Origin: Lacinutrix himadriensis
GTDB taxonomy: Bacteria > Bacteroidota > Bacteroidia > Flavobacteriales > Flavobacteriaceae
Reading direction: 5' to 3'
DNA: 64,000 bases
NCBI RefSeq assembly: GCF_001418105.1
Contig: NZ_LIQI01000027.1
Span: 62,001-126,000, forward strand
Below the pieces are notes generated by a model. It made no database searches and was not told the DNA's origin. It saw only the letters and a program-made list of their open reading frames with translations. Below are positions 37,598-44,501 of this stretch, in pieces. The position numbers were made by a program, and so were the translations under genes. The stretch's first letter is position 1. The number at the start of each line of letters is the position of its first letter.

Positions 37598-38182
37598 ATG
37601 CAAAAAGAACTTACAACCGACGCTACTCTTGTTAGTAACTACATTAAAGGAGATGAAAGCGCTCTAGGAATTTTAATTACTAGACACAAACAGAGAATTT
37701 ATAGTTTTATATACTCTAAAGTATATGATAAAGATATCGCGGAAGATATTTTTCAAGATACTTTTATTAAGGTTATACGAACATTAAAAAAAGGTTCTTA
37801 TAATGAAGAGGGTAAGTTTTTACCTTGGGTTATGCGTATCTCTCACAACTTAGTTATTGATCATTTTAGAAAAAGTAACCGAATGCCTAAATTTAGTAAT
37901 ACAGGGGAATTTAGTATCTTTTCTGTATTGAGTGATACTGCATTAGATGCCGAAAAAACAATCATTAAAGAACAGGTAGAACGTGACGTTAGACGTGTTA
38001 TGGATGAGTTACCAGAAGATCAAAAAGAGGTTTTGGTAATGCGTATGTATAACGATATGAGCTTTAAAGAAATTTCGGAAAAAACAGGTGTAAGCATAAA
38101 CACTGCTTTGGGTAGAATGCGATATGCTTTAATTAACATGCGAAAAATTATTGATAAGCATAATATTATTTTGACTAATTAA
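37598..38182 (+). CDS. ECF-type RNA polymerase sigma factor
   Basis: This 194-residue sigma-70-family factor has region 2 (IAEDIFQDTFIKVIRTLKKG and WVMRISHNLVIDHFRKS) and region 4 (ELPEDQKEVLVMRMYNDMSF, then EKTGVSINTALGRMRYALINM). There is no anti-sigma factor gene next to it. Instead, a 48-codon ORF follows in the same direction 50 bp downstream and shares a terminator. Housekeeping ECF factors of this kind are widespread in Flavobacteriia, with poorly known regulons. Confidence 0.92.
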   Translation: MQKELTTDATLVSNYIKGDESALGILITRHKQRIYSFIYSKVYDKDIAEDIFQDTFIKVIRTLKKGSYNEEGKFLPWVMRISHNLVIDHFRKSNRMPKFSNTGEFSIFSVLSDTALDAEKTIIKEQVERDVRRVMDELPEDQKEVLVMRMYNDMSFKEISEKTGVSINTALGRMRYALINMRKIIDKHNIILTN

Positions 38183-38232
38183 CAATAATATAAAGTATGT
38201 TTCGTTTTTAGAGTATAACAAACACATTTTAA

Positions 38233-38379
38233 ATGGCAAAACTTTACTCTAAACATCCTAAAAAGGAACAAGTTAATCAGAATCCTAAACAAGAAACAAT
38301 AGATTTTCTTCTTAGTTATTCTAAATCTTTAAGTGTCTTACACTACAATAACTTGAAGTTTGAAACACTTCTAAACTAA
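38233..38379 (+). CDS. 48-residue conserved-looking small protein downstream of the sigma factor
   Basis: An ATG at 38233 opens a 48-codon frame: a basic N-terminus (MAKLYSKHPKKEQ), then ETIDFLLSYSKSLSVLHYNN and LKFETLLN at the C-terminus. It has no signal or membrane segment. The amphipathic helix plus strand pattern and its place between the ECF gene and a clean terminator suggest a real, co-transcribed gene. I believe similar ORFs follow this sigma factor in other Flavobacteriaceae, but I cannot check that here. A sigma-binding peptide is one possibility. Confidence 0.65.
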   Translation: MAKLYSKHPKKEQVNQNPKQETIDFLLSYSKSLSVLHYNNLKFETLLN

Positions 38380-38386
38380 ATAATAA

Positions 38387-38417
38387 AAGTCCTGATTTTT
38401 AATCAGGACTTTTTTTT
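38387..38417 (+). terminator. Intrinsic terminator of the sigma-factor operon
   Basis: AAGTCCTGATT (38387-38397) pairs perfectly with AATCAGGACTT (38401-38411) around TTT, followed by a T run. Confidence 0.9.
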
Positions 38418-38490
38418 ATTCCTACGTAAGCAGGAATCTCTTAGAATTAATTCTATTTTTTAATTAGGAATAGAAACAAAATATAACCTT

Positions 38491-38580
38491 AAAAATAGCT
38501 TCACACTTTAGGGCATACGCTCCAAATTTTCCATTTAGGAAAATCCAACTCCTCTTGACTAAAGAGAGGTGCAAGTTCTA
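38491..38580. repeat. Copy A of a roughly 90-bp intergenic repeat
   Basis: It reads AAAAATAGCTTCACACTTTA then GGGCATACGCTCC, AGGAAAATCCAAC and CTAAAGAGAGG. It aligns over its length with the copies at 39222 and 61407 in the same orientation. It lies about 38 bp past the stop of the minus-strand lipoprotein gene. In the 238-bp gap 38380-38617 I see only this, the terminator, and a GCAGGAAT-type remnant near 38420. Confidence 0.75.
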
Positions 38581-38617
38581 ATCATATTTTTTTAAACGAC
38601 AATGCTATTATTTACTT

Positions 38618-39175
38618 TTAGAGTTGGTTTTTTTTTGTAAATAATAATTCTTCATAATTATACGTGTTTAAATAATCTATTCTAATCTTTTCTAGATGTT
38701 TGCTTATTAAATCTTTATTTTTGTAATCTTCAGATAAACAGTTTTTTAAATTTTCATCAAAAACGGTTAATACTAAATAGTAGTTTCCTTTTGATCTACT
38801 TGTATGTGCACTTTCTAAAATTGGATTATTTCCATTTTGTTCCCGTTTTGCATCTACTAAAATAGGAACTAAATTTATTGTTTTTGTTTCTCTTTCTGTT
38901 TCATAAAAAGATAAATAATAGGTTTCTCCATCTATTAGTATTGGTACATTGCTTTCTACATCTATGTAGTCTCTTTTAAATTTATTATTGATATAGGTAT
39001 AAAAATGATTTGCATCTTTTGGGTCTTCAAAAATAAAAGCGTTTTGTTTTGGCAATCCTTTTTTGAATTTTTTAGCTACCATTAGTTTATAGGTCTCAAT
39101 TTTTGGTGCTATTTTGGTTGGTATACAGGAAGTAAAAACGAATATAACAATAATAAATAATGCTGTGATTTTCAT
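38618..39175 (-). CDS. Hypothetical lipoprotein
   Basis: This 185-residue protein begins with a lipoprotein signal ending VFTSC (Cys17), so it is probably attached to a membrane. The rest is mixed alpha/beta (ETYKLMVAKKFKKGLPKQNA, then EDPKDANHFYTYIN and ETYYLSFYETERETK), with no motif that I recognise. It is flanked on both sides by direct copies of the 90-bp repeat (38491-38580 and 39222-39310), an arrangement that would permit loss by recombination. The gene could be a lineage-specific insertion. Confidence 0.7.
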   Translation of the reverse strand: MKITALFIIVIFVFTSCIPTKIAPKIETYKLMVAKKFKKGLPKQNAFIFEDPKDANHFYTYINNKFKRDYIDVESNVPILIDGETYYLSFYETERETKTINLVPILVDAKREQNGNNPILESAHTSRSKGNYYLVLTVFDENLKNCLSEDYKNKDLISKHLEKIRIDYLNTYNYEELLFTKKNQL

Positions 39176-39221
39176 AAATATATTTTAGAAATAGCAACAA
39201 TTAGTATGCCATGAATTCTTT

Positions 39222-39310
39222 AAAAATAGCTTCGCATTTTGGGGCAAACGCTCCGAATTTTCTTTTTAGGAAAATCCACCTTTCTTTAACTAAAGAGTGG
39301 ATCAAGTACT
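39222..39310. repeat. Copy B of the roughly 90-bp intergenic repeat
   Basis: It reads AAAAATAGCTTCGCATTTTG, then CAAACGCTCCGAATTTTC, AGGAAAATCCACC and CTAAAGAGTGG. It is colinear with copies at 38491 and 61407 and ends 30 bp before the nth stop codon. Confidence 0.75.
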
Positions 39311-39339
39311 ATTAATAATTTTATAAAACGATAATATTC

Positions 39340-39996
39340 TTATTTGCTATTCGCGTAATACGCTTTTAAAACAGTACTTCTACCAATAGTTTTAGTAATA
39401 ATATCCTTTTCTAAATCCCATCCTCTTGCTGGAGAATATTCTCTACCATACCAAATAATTTGTAAGTGTAAATCATTCCAAATTTCTTTAGGAAACAATC
39501 GCTTTGCATCTTTTTCGGTTTGCGTAACGTTTTTTCCATTGGTTAAATTCCATCGATACATTAATCGGTGTATATGCGTATCTACAGGAAAAGCAGGAAT
39601 TCCGAATGCTTGACTTAAAACGACACCTGCCGTTTTATGACCAACAGCTGGTAGTTCTTCTAAATCTTCAAAACTTTGAGGAACAATACCATTATGCTTT
39701 TCAATTAAAATCTTTGATAAACCATAGATGCCTTTACTCTTCATTGGCGACAATCCGCAAGGCCGTATGATTTCCTTAATTTCTTCCACAGAAAGTTTTA
39801 TCATATCATAAGGGTTATCTGCTTTTGCAAAGAGTAAAGGGGTAATTTTATTTACTCTTACATCTGTACATTGGGCAGAAAGTAAAACAGCAATTAGCAA
39901 CGTATATGGATCTTTATGGTCTAACGGAATTGGTATTTCTGGATATAGAGTGTTTAACGTTGTTATAACAAAATCTACTTTTTCTTGTTTGGTCAT
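39340..39996 (-). CDS. nth: Endonuclease III
   Basis: Nth is a DNA glycosylase/AP lyase that removes oxidised pyrimidines. The ATG at 39996 (MTKQEKVDFVITTLNTLYPE) gives 218 residues, the normal length; an upstream ATG at 40062 would invade the bcp gene. The helix-hairpin-helix ELPAVGHKTAGVVLSQAFG contains the catalytic lysine, and the GPD-type aspartate is in FPVDTHIHRLMYR. The four-cysteine Fe-S cluster of E. coli Nth is not visible at the C-terminus (DLHLQIIWYGREYSPARGWD), as in some cluster-less relatives. It is divergent from bcp. Confidence 0.93.
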   Translation of the reverse strand: MTKQEKVDFVITTLNTLYPEIPIPLDHKDPYTLLIAVLLSAQCTDVRVNKITPLLFAKADNPYDMIKLSVEEIKEIIRPCGLSPMKSKGIYGLSKILIEKHNGIVPQSFEDLEELPAVGHKTAGVVLSQAFGIPAFPVDTHIHRLMYRWNLTNGKNVTQTEKDAKRLFPKEIWNDLHLQIIWYGREYSPARGWDLEKDIITKTIGRSTVLKAYYANSK

Positions 39997-40028
39997 TGTT
40001 GTATCTTTGAAAAACAAAAATAAGAAAT

Positions 40029-40481
40029 ATGAAGACATTAATAGTAGGAGATACCGTTCCAAATTTTACAGTTAATAATCAAGATGGGGAAGCTATTTCT
40101 TTAAGCGATTATAAAGGGAAGAAACTTATTGTTTTCTTTTACCCAAAAGCGAGTACTCCAGGTTGTACAACAGAAGCTTGTAATTTACGTGATAATTACA
40201 AAGTTTTACAAGAGCAAGGCTACGAGTTACTTGGTGTAAGTGCAGATTCTGAAAAAAGACAAACCAATTTTAGAAATAAATATGTGTTTCCTTTTCCGTT
40301 ATTAGCAGATGAAGATAAAGTCGTTATTAATGCTTTTGGTGTTTGGGGAGAAAAGAAATTTATGGGAAAAACCTATGATGGTATTCATAGAAAAACTTTT
40401 ATTGTGGATGAAAATGGAGTAGTAGCCAGAGTTATTGATAAGGTGAAAACAAAAGATCACGCCGCACAGATTTTAGAATAA
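40029..40481 (+). CDS. bcp: Thioredoxin-dependent thiol peroxidase (Bcp/PrxQ)
   Basis: This 150-residue peroxiredoxin reduces hydrogen peroxide and lipid hydroperoxides. The peroxidatic Cys46 and resolving Cys51 lie in FYPKASTPGCTTEACNLRD, the PrxQ spacing. The remaining fold phrases (LLGVSADSEKRQTNFRNKY and FPLLADEDKVVINAFGVWG) are typical. There is no signal peptide. It lies back to back with nth, 32 bp apart, linking peroxide removal with oxidative DNA repair. Confidence 0.95.
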   Translation: MKTLIVGDTVPNFTVNNQDGEAISLSDYKGKKLIVFFYPKASTPGCTTEACNLRDNYKVLQEQGYELLGVSADSEKRQTNFRNKYVFPFPLLADEDKVVINAFGVWGEKKFMGKTYDGIHRKTFIVDENGVVARVIDKVKTKDHAAQILE

Positions 40482-40507
40482 AAAAGTGTAAAATTATACT
40501 ATAAAAA

Positions 40508-40533
40508 AAGACCTTACTTAGTAAGGTCTTTTA
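40508..40533. terminator. Bidirectional terminator between bcp and the conserved unknown gene
   Basis: AAGACCTTAC (40508-40517) and GTAAGGTCTT (40521-40530) form a perfect stem around a 3-nt loop, with A and T runs on the two sides. Confidence 0.85.
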
Positions 40534-40554
40534 TCATTTTATAAAGTATTTAGC

Positions 40555-42009
40555 CTATTGATCTTCGCTATAAACTTCTTCTGTTTCGCAACTAAATAAA
40601 CTTTTCTCTTTTATAATTTTAGAGACACCTTCAGGAAGCATGCCTTCCCAACCAGATTCTCCGTTAGATATCATTTTTAAAACCGTACGAGAAAATACAG
40701 AAAGTATTTTAGGATCATAATCTGCTATATCTACTACTTTTCCGTTGTATTTAAAGAATTTATATAATTCTTTCATTCTAGGATGTACTTTTAAATCTTC
40801 ACTTGTTGTTAAAGTACCATCTCCATTTTCCATAGGATATAAGTACACACGTAAATCTTTAAAGAATAATTTACCAAATGCTTCTAGAATTCCTCCACTT
40901 AAATGACGATAATATTTCTCGTCAAAAATATCGACTAAGTTATTCACTCCCATTGCAAGTCCCATTCTAGCTTTTGAGTATTGTGAGAAGTATTCTACTA
41001 GTTTGTAGTATTCTTGGAAGTTGGATATTAAAACGGTTTGACCAAGAGAACAAAGTAATCTTGCTCTATCCATAAAGTCTTGCTCGTCTATTTCACCTTC
41101 CGCACGAAGATTAGATAACGTAATTTCAAAAATTACTTGTGTCTTTTCTTCATCTACTTTATTCTCTTTTATAAACATGTCATAAGATTTATGAAACATA
41201 TCCATATTTACCTTTGTAACCGGTCTAAAGCTTCCACGAAGTGCTAAAATATTCTTTTTGTAAAGTACTCTTGCTGGTAAAACATTGTTTCCATCTGGAG
41301 CAAACATAATAGCGTCTGTCATGCCATTTTTAACCAGTTGTAAACTCATTAATCTATTATCTACATCTTCAAAAGCAGGGCCAGAGAAATTAATAGTATC
41401 AATTTCTAATTGGTCTTTATCTAAGTGATCGTATAAATATTTTAATAATTTTTTAGGTTCGTTATATTTATAAAAAGCACCATAAATAAGGTTTGTACCT
41501 AAAATACCTAAAGTTTCTTGTTGTAGTCTCGCATCGTTTTCTTTAAAACGAAGGTGTAATATTATTTCGTTATAATCTTGATCTGGATCTATTTGGTATT
41601 TAATACCAACCCAACCATGGCCTTTATATTTTTTAGCAAAATCTATAGTTGCTACCGTATTTGCGTACGAGAAAAATAATTTATTAGGATGGTCATCACG
41701 AGTTAATCGCTCTTCCATTAACCTAACTTCATGATTTAACATTTTACGTAAACGTGCTTCTGTAACATAACGTTTATCTTCTTCTATACCATAAATAGCA
41801 TCACTAAAAGCTTTATCATAAGCAGACATTGCTTTTGCAATGGTGCCAGAAGCTCCTCCAGCTCTAAAGAATTGACGAACAGTTTCTTGTCCTGCGCCAA
41901 TTTCGGCAAAGGTTCCGTAAATGTTTTCGTTTAAGTTTATTCGAAGTGCTTTTGTTTTTAACGAAGGGATTTCATCAAACTCTTTATCACCTTTAATGGT
42001 TATTTCCAT
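40555..42009 (-). CDS. Conserved protein of unknown function (484 aa)
   Basis: I recognise this as a highly conserved flavobacterial family, which I recall being misnamed as TonB receptor or nicotinate-nucleotide adenylyltransferase in some annotations. The sequence supports neither name: there is no signal peptide, no barrel, and no HxGH nucleotidyl-transferase motif. It begins MEITIKGDKEFDEIPSLKTK, then NENIYGTFAEIGAGQETVRQ, FFRAGGASGTIAKAMSAYDK and later INFSGPAFEDVDNRLMSLQL. It is a long, soluble, mixed alpha/beta protein. Conservation suggests an important cytoplasmic function. The start at 42009 is a clean ATG. Confidence 0.75.
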   Translation of the reverse strand: MEITIKGDKEFDEIPSLKTKALRINLNENIYGTFAEIGAGQETVRQFFRAGGASGTIAKAMSAYDKAFSDAIYGIEEDKRYVTEARLRKMLNHEVRLMEERLTRDDHPNKLFFSYANTVATIDFAKKYKGHGWVGIKYQIDPDQDYNEIILHLRFKENDARLQQETLGILGTNLIYGAFYKYNEPKKLLKYLYDHLDKDQLEIDTINFSGPAFEDVDNRLMSLQLVKNGMTDAIMFAPDGNNVLPARVLYKKNILALRGSFRPVTKVNMDMFHKSYDMFIKENKVDEEKTQVIFEITLSNLRAEGEIDEQDFMDRARLLCSLGQTVLISNFQEYYKLVEYFSQYSKARMGLAMGVNNLVDIFDEKYYRHLSGGILEAFGKLFFKDLRVYLYPMENGDGTLTTSEDLKVHPRMKELYKFFKYNGKVVDIADYDPKILSVFSRTVLKMISNGESGWEGMLPEGVSKIIKEKSLFSCETEEVYSEDQ

Positions 42010-42138
42010 TTTAAATTTGGTTTTCTTGCTATTAAATTACCATTTATCGATTGTAAGCATAACTGGTATAACAAAGATATTAAATAAGTGTACCAAACAA
42101 AAAAATAAACTTATTTTTGTTTTAAAATCTATATACAA

Positions 42139-42900
42139 TTGAAAGTAACTTTTCTTGGCACAGGAACTTCTCAAGGCATTCCAGTTATTGGAAGCACGCA
42201 TCCGGTTTGTTTAAGCGATAATCCAAAAGATAAGAGGCTACGTGTTTCTGTAATGATTACGCATAATGATAACGTATATGTTATAGATTGTGGACCCGAT
42301 TTTAGAGCGCAAATGCTGAACCAAAATGCCACGAAATTAGATGCTATTTTGTTTACGCATGAACATGCAGATCATACCGCAGGATTAGATGATATACGAC
42401 CTTTCTTTTTTAAACAAGGCGATATTCCTATTTATGCACATCAAAGAGTATTGAAATCCCTTAAAAGAAGGTTTGATTATATTTTTGAAACCGAAAATAA
42501 ATATCCAGGAGCACCTAGTGTAGCGCAAAATATAATAACAAATACGTCATTTTTTATTGCGGATTTTAAAGTTACTCCAATTAATGGGATGCATAATAAT
42601 TTACAAGTTTTCGGATTCCGAATGGAAGATTTTGCATATTTAACAGATATGAAAACGGTTGCAGACGAAGAGATTGAGAAACTTAAAAACTTAGATGTTT
42701 TGGTAATTAATGCTTTACGCGAAAAAGAACATATTTCGCATTTTAATTTAGAAGAAGCATTAGCATTTATTGAAAAAGTAAAACCTAAAAAAGCCTATTT
42801 AACACATATAAGTCATTGGCTAGGTTTTCATGAAGAAGTACAACAAAAACTTCCTGAAAACGTATATTTGGCTTATGATGGACTAACCATTAACCTATAA
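42139..42900 (+). CDS. MBL-fold metallohydrolase (PhnP-like phosphodiesterase family)
   Basis: This 253-residue protein starts with TTG at 42139, giving MKVTFLGTGTSQGIPVIGST. It has the metal ligands HEHADH (in LFTHEHADHTAGLDD) and further histidines in NGMHNNLQVFG and THISHWLGFHEE. It resembles the phosphoribosyl cyclic phosphodiesterase/RNase Z-like branch. No phn genes are adjacent, so its substrate is open. It is divergent from the unknown gene at 40555. Confidence 0.87.
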   Translation: MKVTFLGTGTSQGIPVIGSTHPVCLSDNPKDKRLRVSVMITHNDNVYVIDCGPDFRAQMLNQNATKLDAILFTHEHADHTAGLDDIRPFFFKQGDIPIYAHQRVLKSLKRRFDYIFETENKYPGAPSVAQNIITNTSFFIADFKVTPINGMHNNLQVFGFRMEDFAYLTDMKTVADEEIEKLKNLDVLVINALREKEHISHFNLEEALAFIEKVKPKKAYLTHISHWLGFHEEVQQKLPENVYLAYDGLTINL

Positions 42901-42912
42901 CTAATTACCATT

Positions 42913-43416
42913 ATGAAGAGTAAAATTTTTATGTACTTATTTATTTTCACATCATTACTTGTTGTTTTTCAATATGTAAATTCTAAAAATGTATTTGAAG
43001 CGGATACAGCCCAACTAGAGGGGTATAAAACGAAAATTGAAAAGTATAAAGATTCTGTTACTGTTCTAGGGGATAAAGCTTTTCAATATGCCGAATTTAG
43101 TTTAGGTTATTCTGATGAAGCTTTAGATTATATTGAAAAACGTGGTTATGAAAGTGACCAATTAATTGCTCTTATTGAAGAGTCGCTTTATGAGTTAAAT
43201 TTAAAGGAAGGAGATAATCCTTTGGTGCCTTATGCTGCAATGTCCTCTGACGGAAAAATGATTATTAATGCCATTCGCGTTTTAAATCACAAATGGTTAA
43301 TTTGTAACTTTAATGATGGGGAATATTGGGGCGAATTATTTTTAAAATATACTATTGGAGAAAATGGAGCACTTACTTTTGAAGTTGTAGATTCTTTATT
43401 ATATCCAACGAACTAA
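42913..43416 (+). CDS. Hypothetical exported or anchored protein
   Basis: This 167-residue protein has an N-terminal hydrophobic segment (KIFMYLFIFTSLLVVFQYV) without a lipobox, so it is a membrane anchor or weak signal peptide. It continues with a coiled-coil-like stretch (DTAQLEGYKTKIEKYKDSVT) and a compact C-terminal domain with MSSDGKMIINAIRVLNHKW and CNFNDGEYWGELFLKYTIGE. It starts 12 bp after the MBL gene and ends at a terminator, so the pair forms an operon. I recognise the pattern as a conserved flavobacterial protein but not its function. Confidence 0.78.
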   Translation: MKSKIFMYLFIFTSLLVVFQYVNSKNVFEADTAQLEGYKTKIEKYKDSVTVLGDKAFQYAEFSLGYSDEALDYIEKRGYESDQLIALIEESLYELNLKEGDNPLVPYAAMSSDGKMIINAIRVLNHKWLICNFNDGEYWGELFLKYTIGENGALTFEVVDSLLYPTN

Positions 43417-43434
43417 ATAAAATATTTATAAAAA

Positions 43435-43467
43435 AAAAGACCACTAATTTTAGTGGTCTTTTTTTTT
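43435..43467. terminator. Bidirectional terminator between convergent genes
   Basis: AAAAGACCACTA (43435-43446) pairs perfectly with TAGTGGTCTTTT (43451-43462), with T and A runs at the two ends. Confidence 0.88.
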
Positions 43468-43497
43468 ATTTATTAATCAGATTATTAGTTTCTGTAT

Positions 43498-44154
43498 TTA
43501 TATTTTATCGGTTAACCATTCTTTTAGCGCATAAAAGTTTTGTGGTGCAACGCCATGACCTACAGGGAATTCGCTGTATTCATGTTTTATGTTTAAAGAT
43601 TTTAAAAACACTGGCGCTTTTCTAGCCCAATCTACAGGAATAACTTGATCTTCACTACCATGAGAACAGTAAAAATTAAGACTAGAATAATCTTTAGTTT
43701 CTACATCTTCCGGTAAAATAGCAGGATTTATATAACCACTTAAAGCAATTATATTTTTTATTTTTTCAGGATAGCTTAGTGCTACACCATAACTTAAAAT
43801 GGTTCCTTGACTAAATCCTAATAGGGATACATTATCTTTATTTACAGGATAGTTAGCAGTTGCTTCATCTATAAATTTTGCAATAAGATCTCTCGATTGT
43901 TTTGCTTCTTCGTCATCACTCCATTTGGCACCGGTTGCATCAAAATTGATAGTATACCATGCATTTCCATAAGGTTGCATGGCTTGCGGAGCTCTTACAG
44001 AAATGATAAATAATTCTTCCGGTAATTCGGCAGCAAAAGAAAATAAGTCGTTTTCATCACTTCCATAACCATGAAGTAGAATTAGTAAAGGTGCGTTTTC
44101 TTTTAAAGAAGATTCACGAATGATATGATGTAGGGAAAGGTTTTGTGTTGTCAT
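43498..44154 (-). CDS. Phospholipase/carboxylesterase-type alpha/beta hydrolase
   Basis: This 218-residue cytoplasmic hydrolase has the family pattern LLILLHGYGSDENDLFSFA, the nucleophile elbow LLGFSQGTILSYGVALSYP (Ser in GFSQG), an aspartate in HGSEDQVIPVDWA and the histidine in EFPVGHGVAP. Members hydrolyse short acyl or thioesters. The gene follows the small membrane-protein gene with only 2 bp between them and ends the five-gene minus-strand operon that starts with the BatA-domain protein or the glycosyltransferase. Confidence 0.87.
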   Translation of the reverse strand: MTTQNLSLHHIIRESSLKENAPLLILLHGYGSDENDLFSFAAELPEELFIISVRAPQAMQPYGNAWYTINFDATGAKWSDDEEAKQSRDLIAKFIDEATANYPVNKDNVSLLGFSQGTILSYGVALSYPEKIKNIIALSGYINPAILPEDVETKDYSSLNFYCSHGSEDQVIPVDWARKAPVFLKSLNIKHEYSEFPVGHGVAPQNFYALKEWLTDKI

Positions 44155-44156
44155 TA

Positions 44157-44501
44157 TTAATTAGAATCAGATTTACCAATATTTGAGAATAATTTTTGAA
44201 AGAAAGCACCAACTAAAGGTACTATTTGCATTTTTCCAGAAATGGCAGAAGAAATGCCATAAATAAATAATACAGCAAAACATAAATAAAAACTAGAACT
44301 GATTATCCAGCTATCAAAAGAAGAAATTACTCTTCCTAGTAATAAAAACATAATCCATAATCCGAGTCCTTGTCTAATATGAAAAGAAGAGAAATCGTTT
44401 TTCTTATCGTTGTTTAAAAAGTAAGCTACAATAGGACCAAATATAGTAATGTAAGCTACAATGGCTAATTTTTTTCCTTCTTCTATAGTTTGTTCTGTCA
44501 T
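44157..44501 (-). CDS. DUF4870/Tic20-like small membrane protein
   Basis: This 114-residue protein has three or four hydrophobic segments: KKLAIVAYITIFGPIVAYFL, LWIMFLLLGRVIS and FYLCFAVLFIYGISSAISG. The motif SSFHIRQGLGLWI is the hallmark of the DUF4870 and Tic20 group of four-helix proteins, often called import component in flavobacterial annotations. The function is unknown. Its ATG shares one base with the stop of the dihydroorotase-like gene (TAATG), so the two are translationally coupled. Confidence 0.8.
   Translation of the reverse strand: MTEQTIEEGKKLAIVAYITIFGPIVAYFLNNDKKNDFSSFHIRQGLGLWIMFLLLGRVISSFDSWIISSSFYLCFAVLFIYGISSAISGKMQIVPLVGAFFQKLFSNIGKSDSN

Noticed and set aside
38491-39310. 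Composite insertion sequence around the lipoprotein gene
   Set aside because: The flanking repeats are direct, about 90 bp, and similar copies occur elsewhere; no transposase or terminal inverted repeats are present.
40555-42009. Naming this protein TonB-dependent receptor or NaMN adenylyltransferase
   Set aside because: There is no signal peptide, no plug or barrel, and no HxGH motif.
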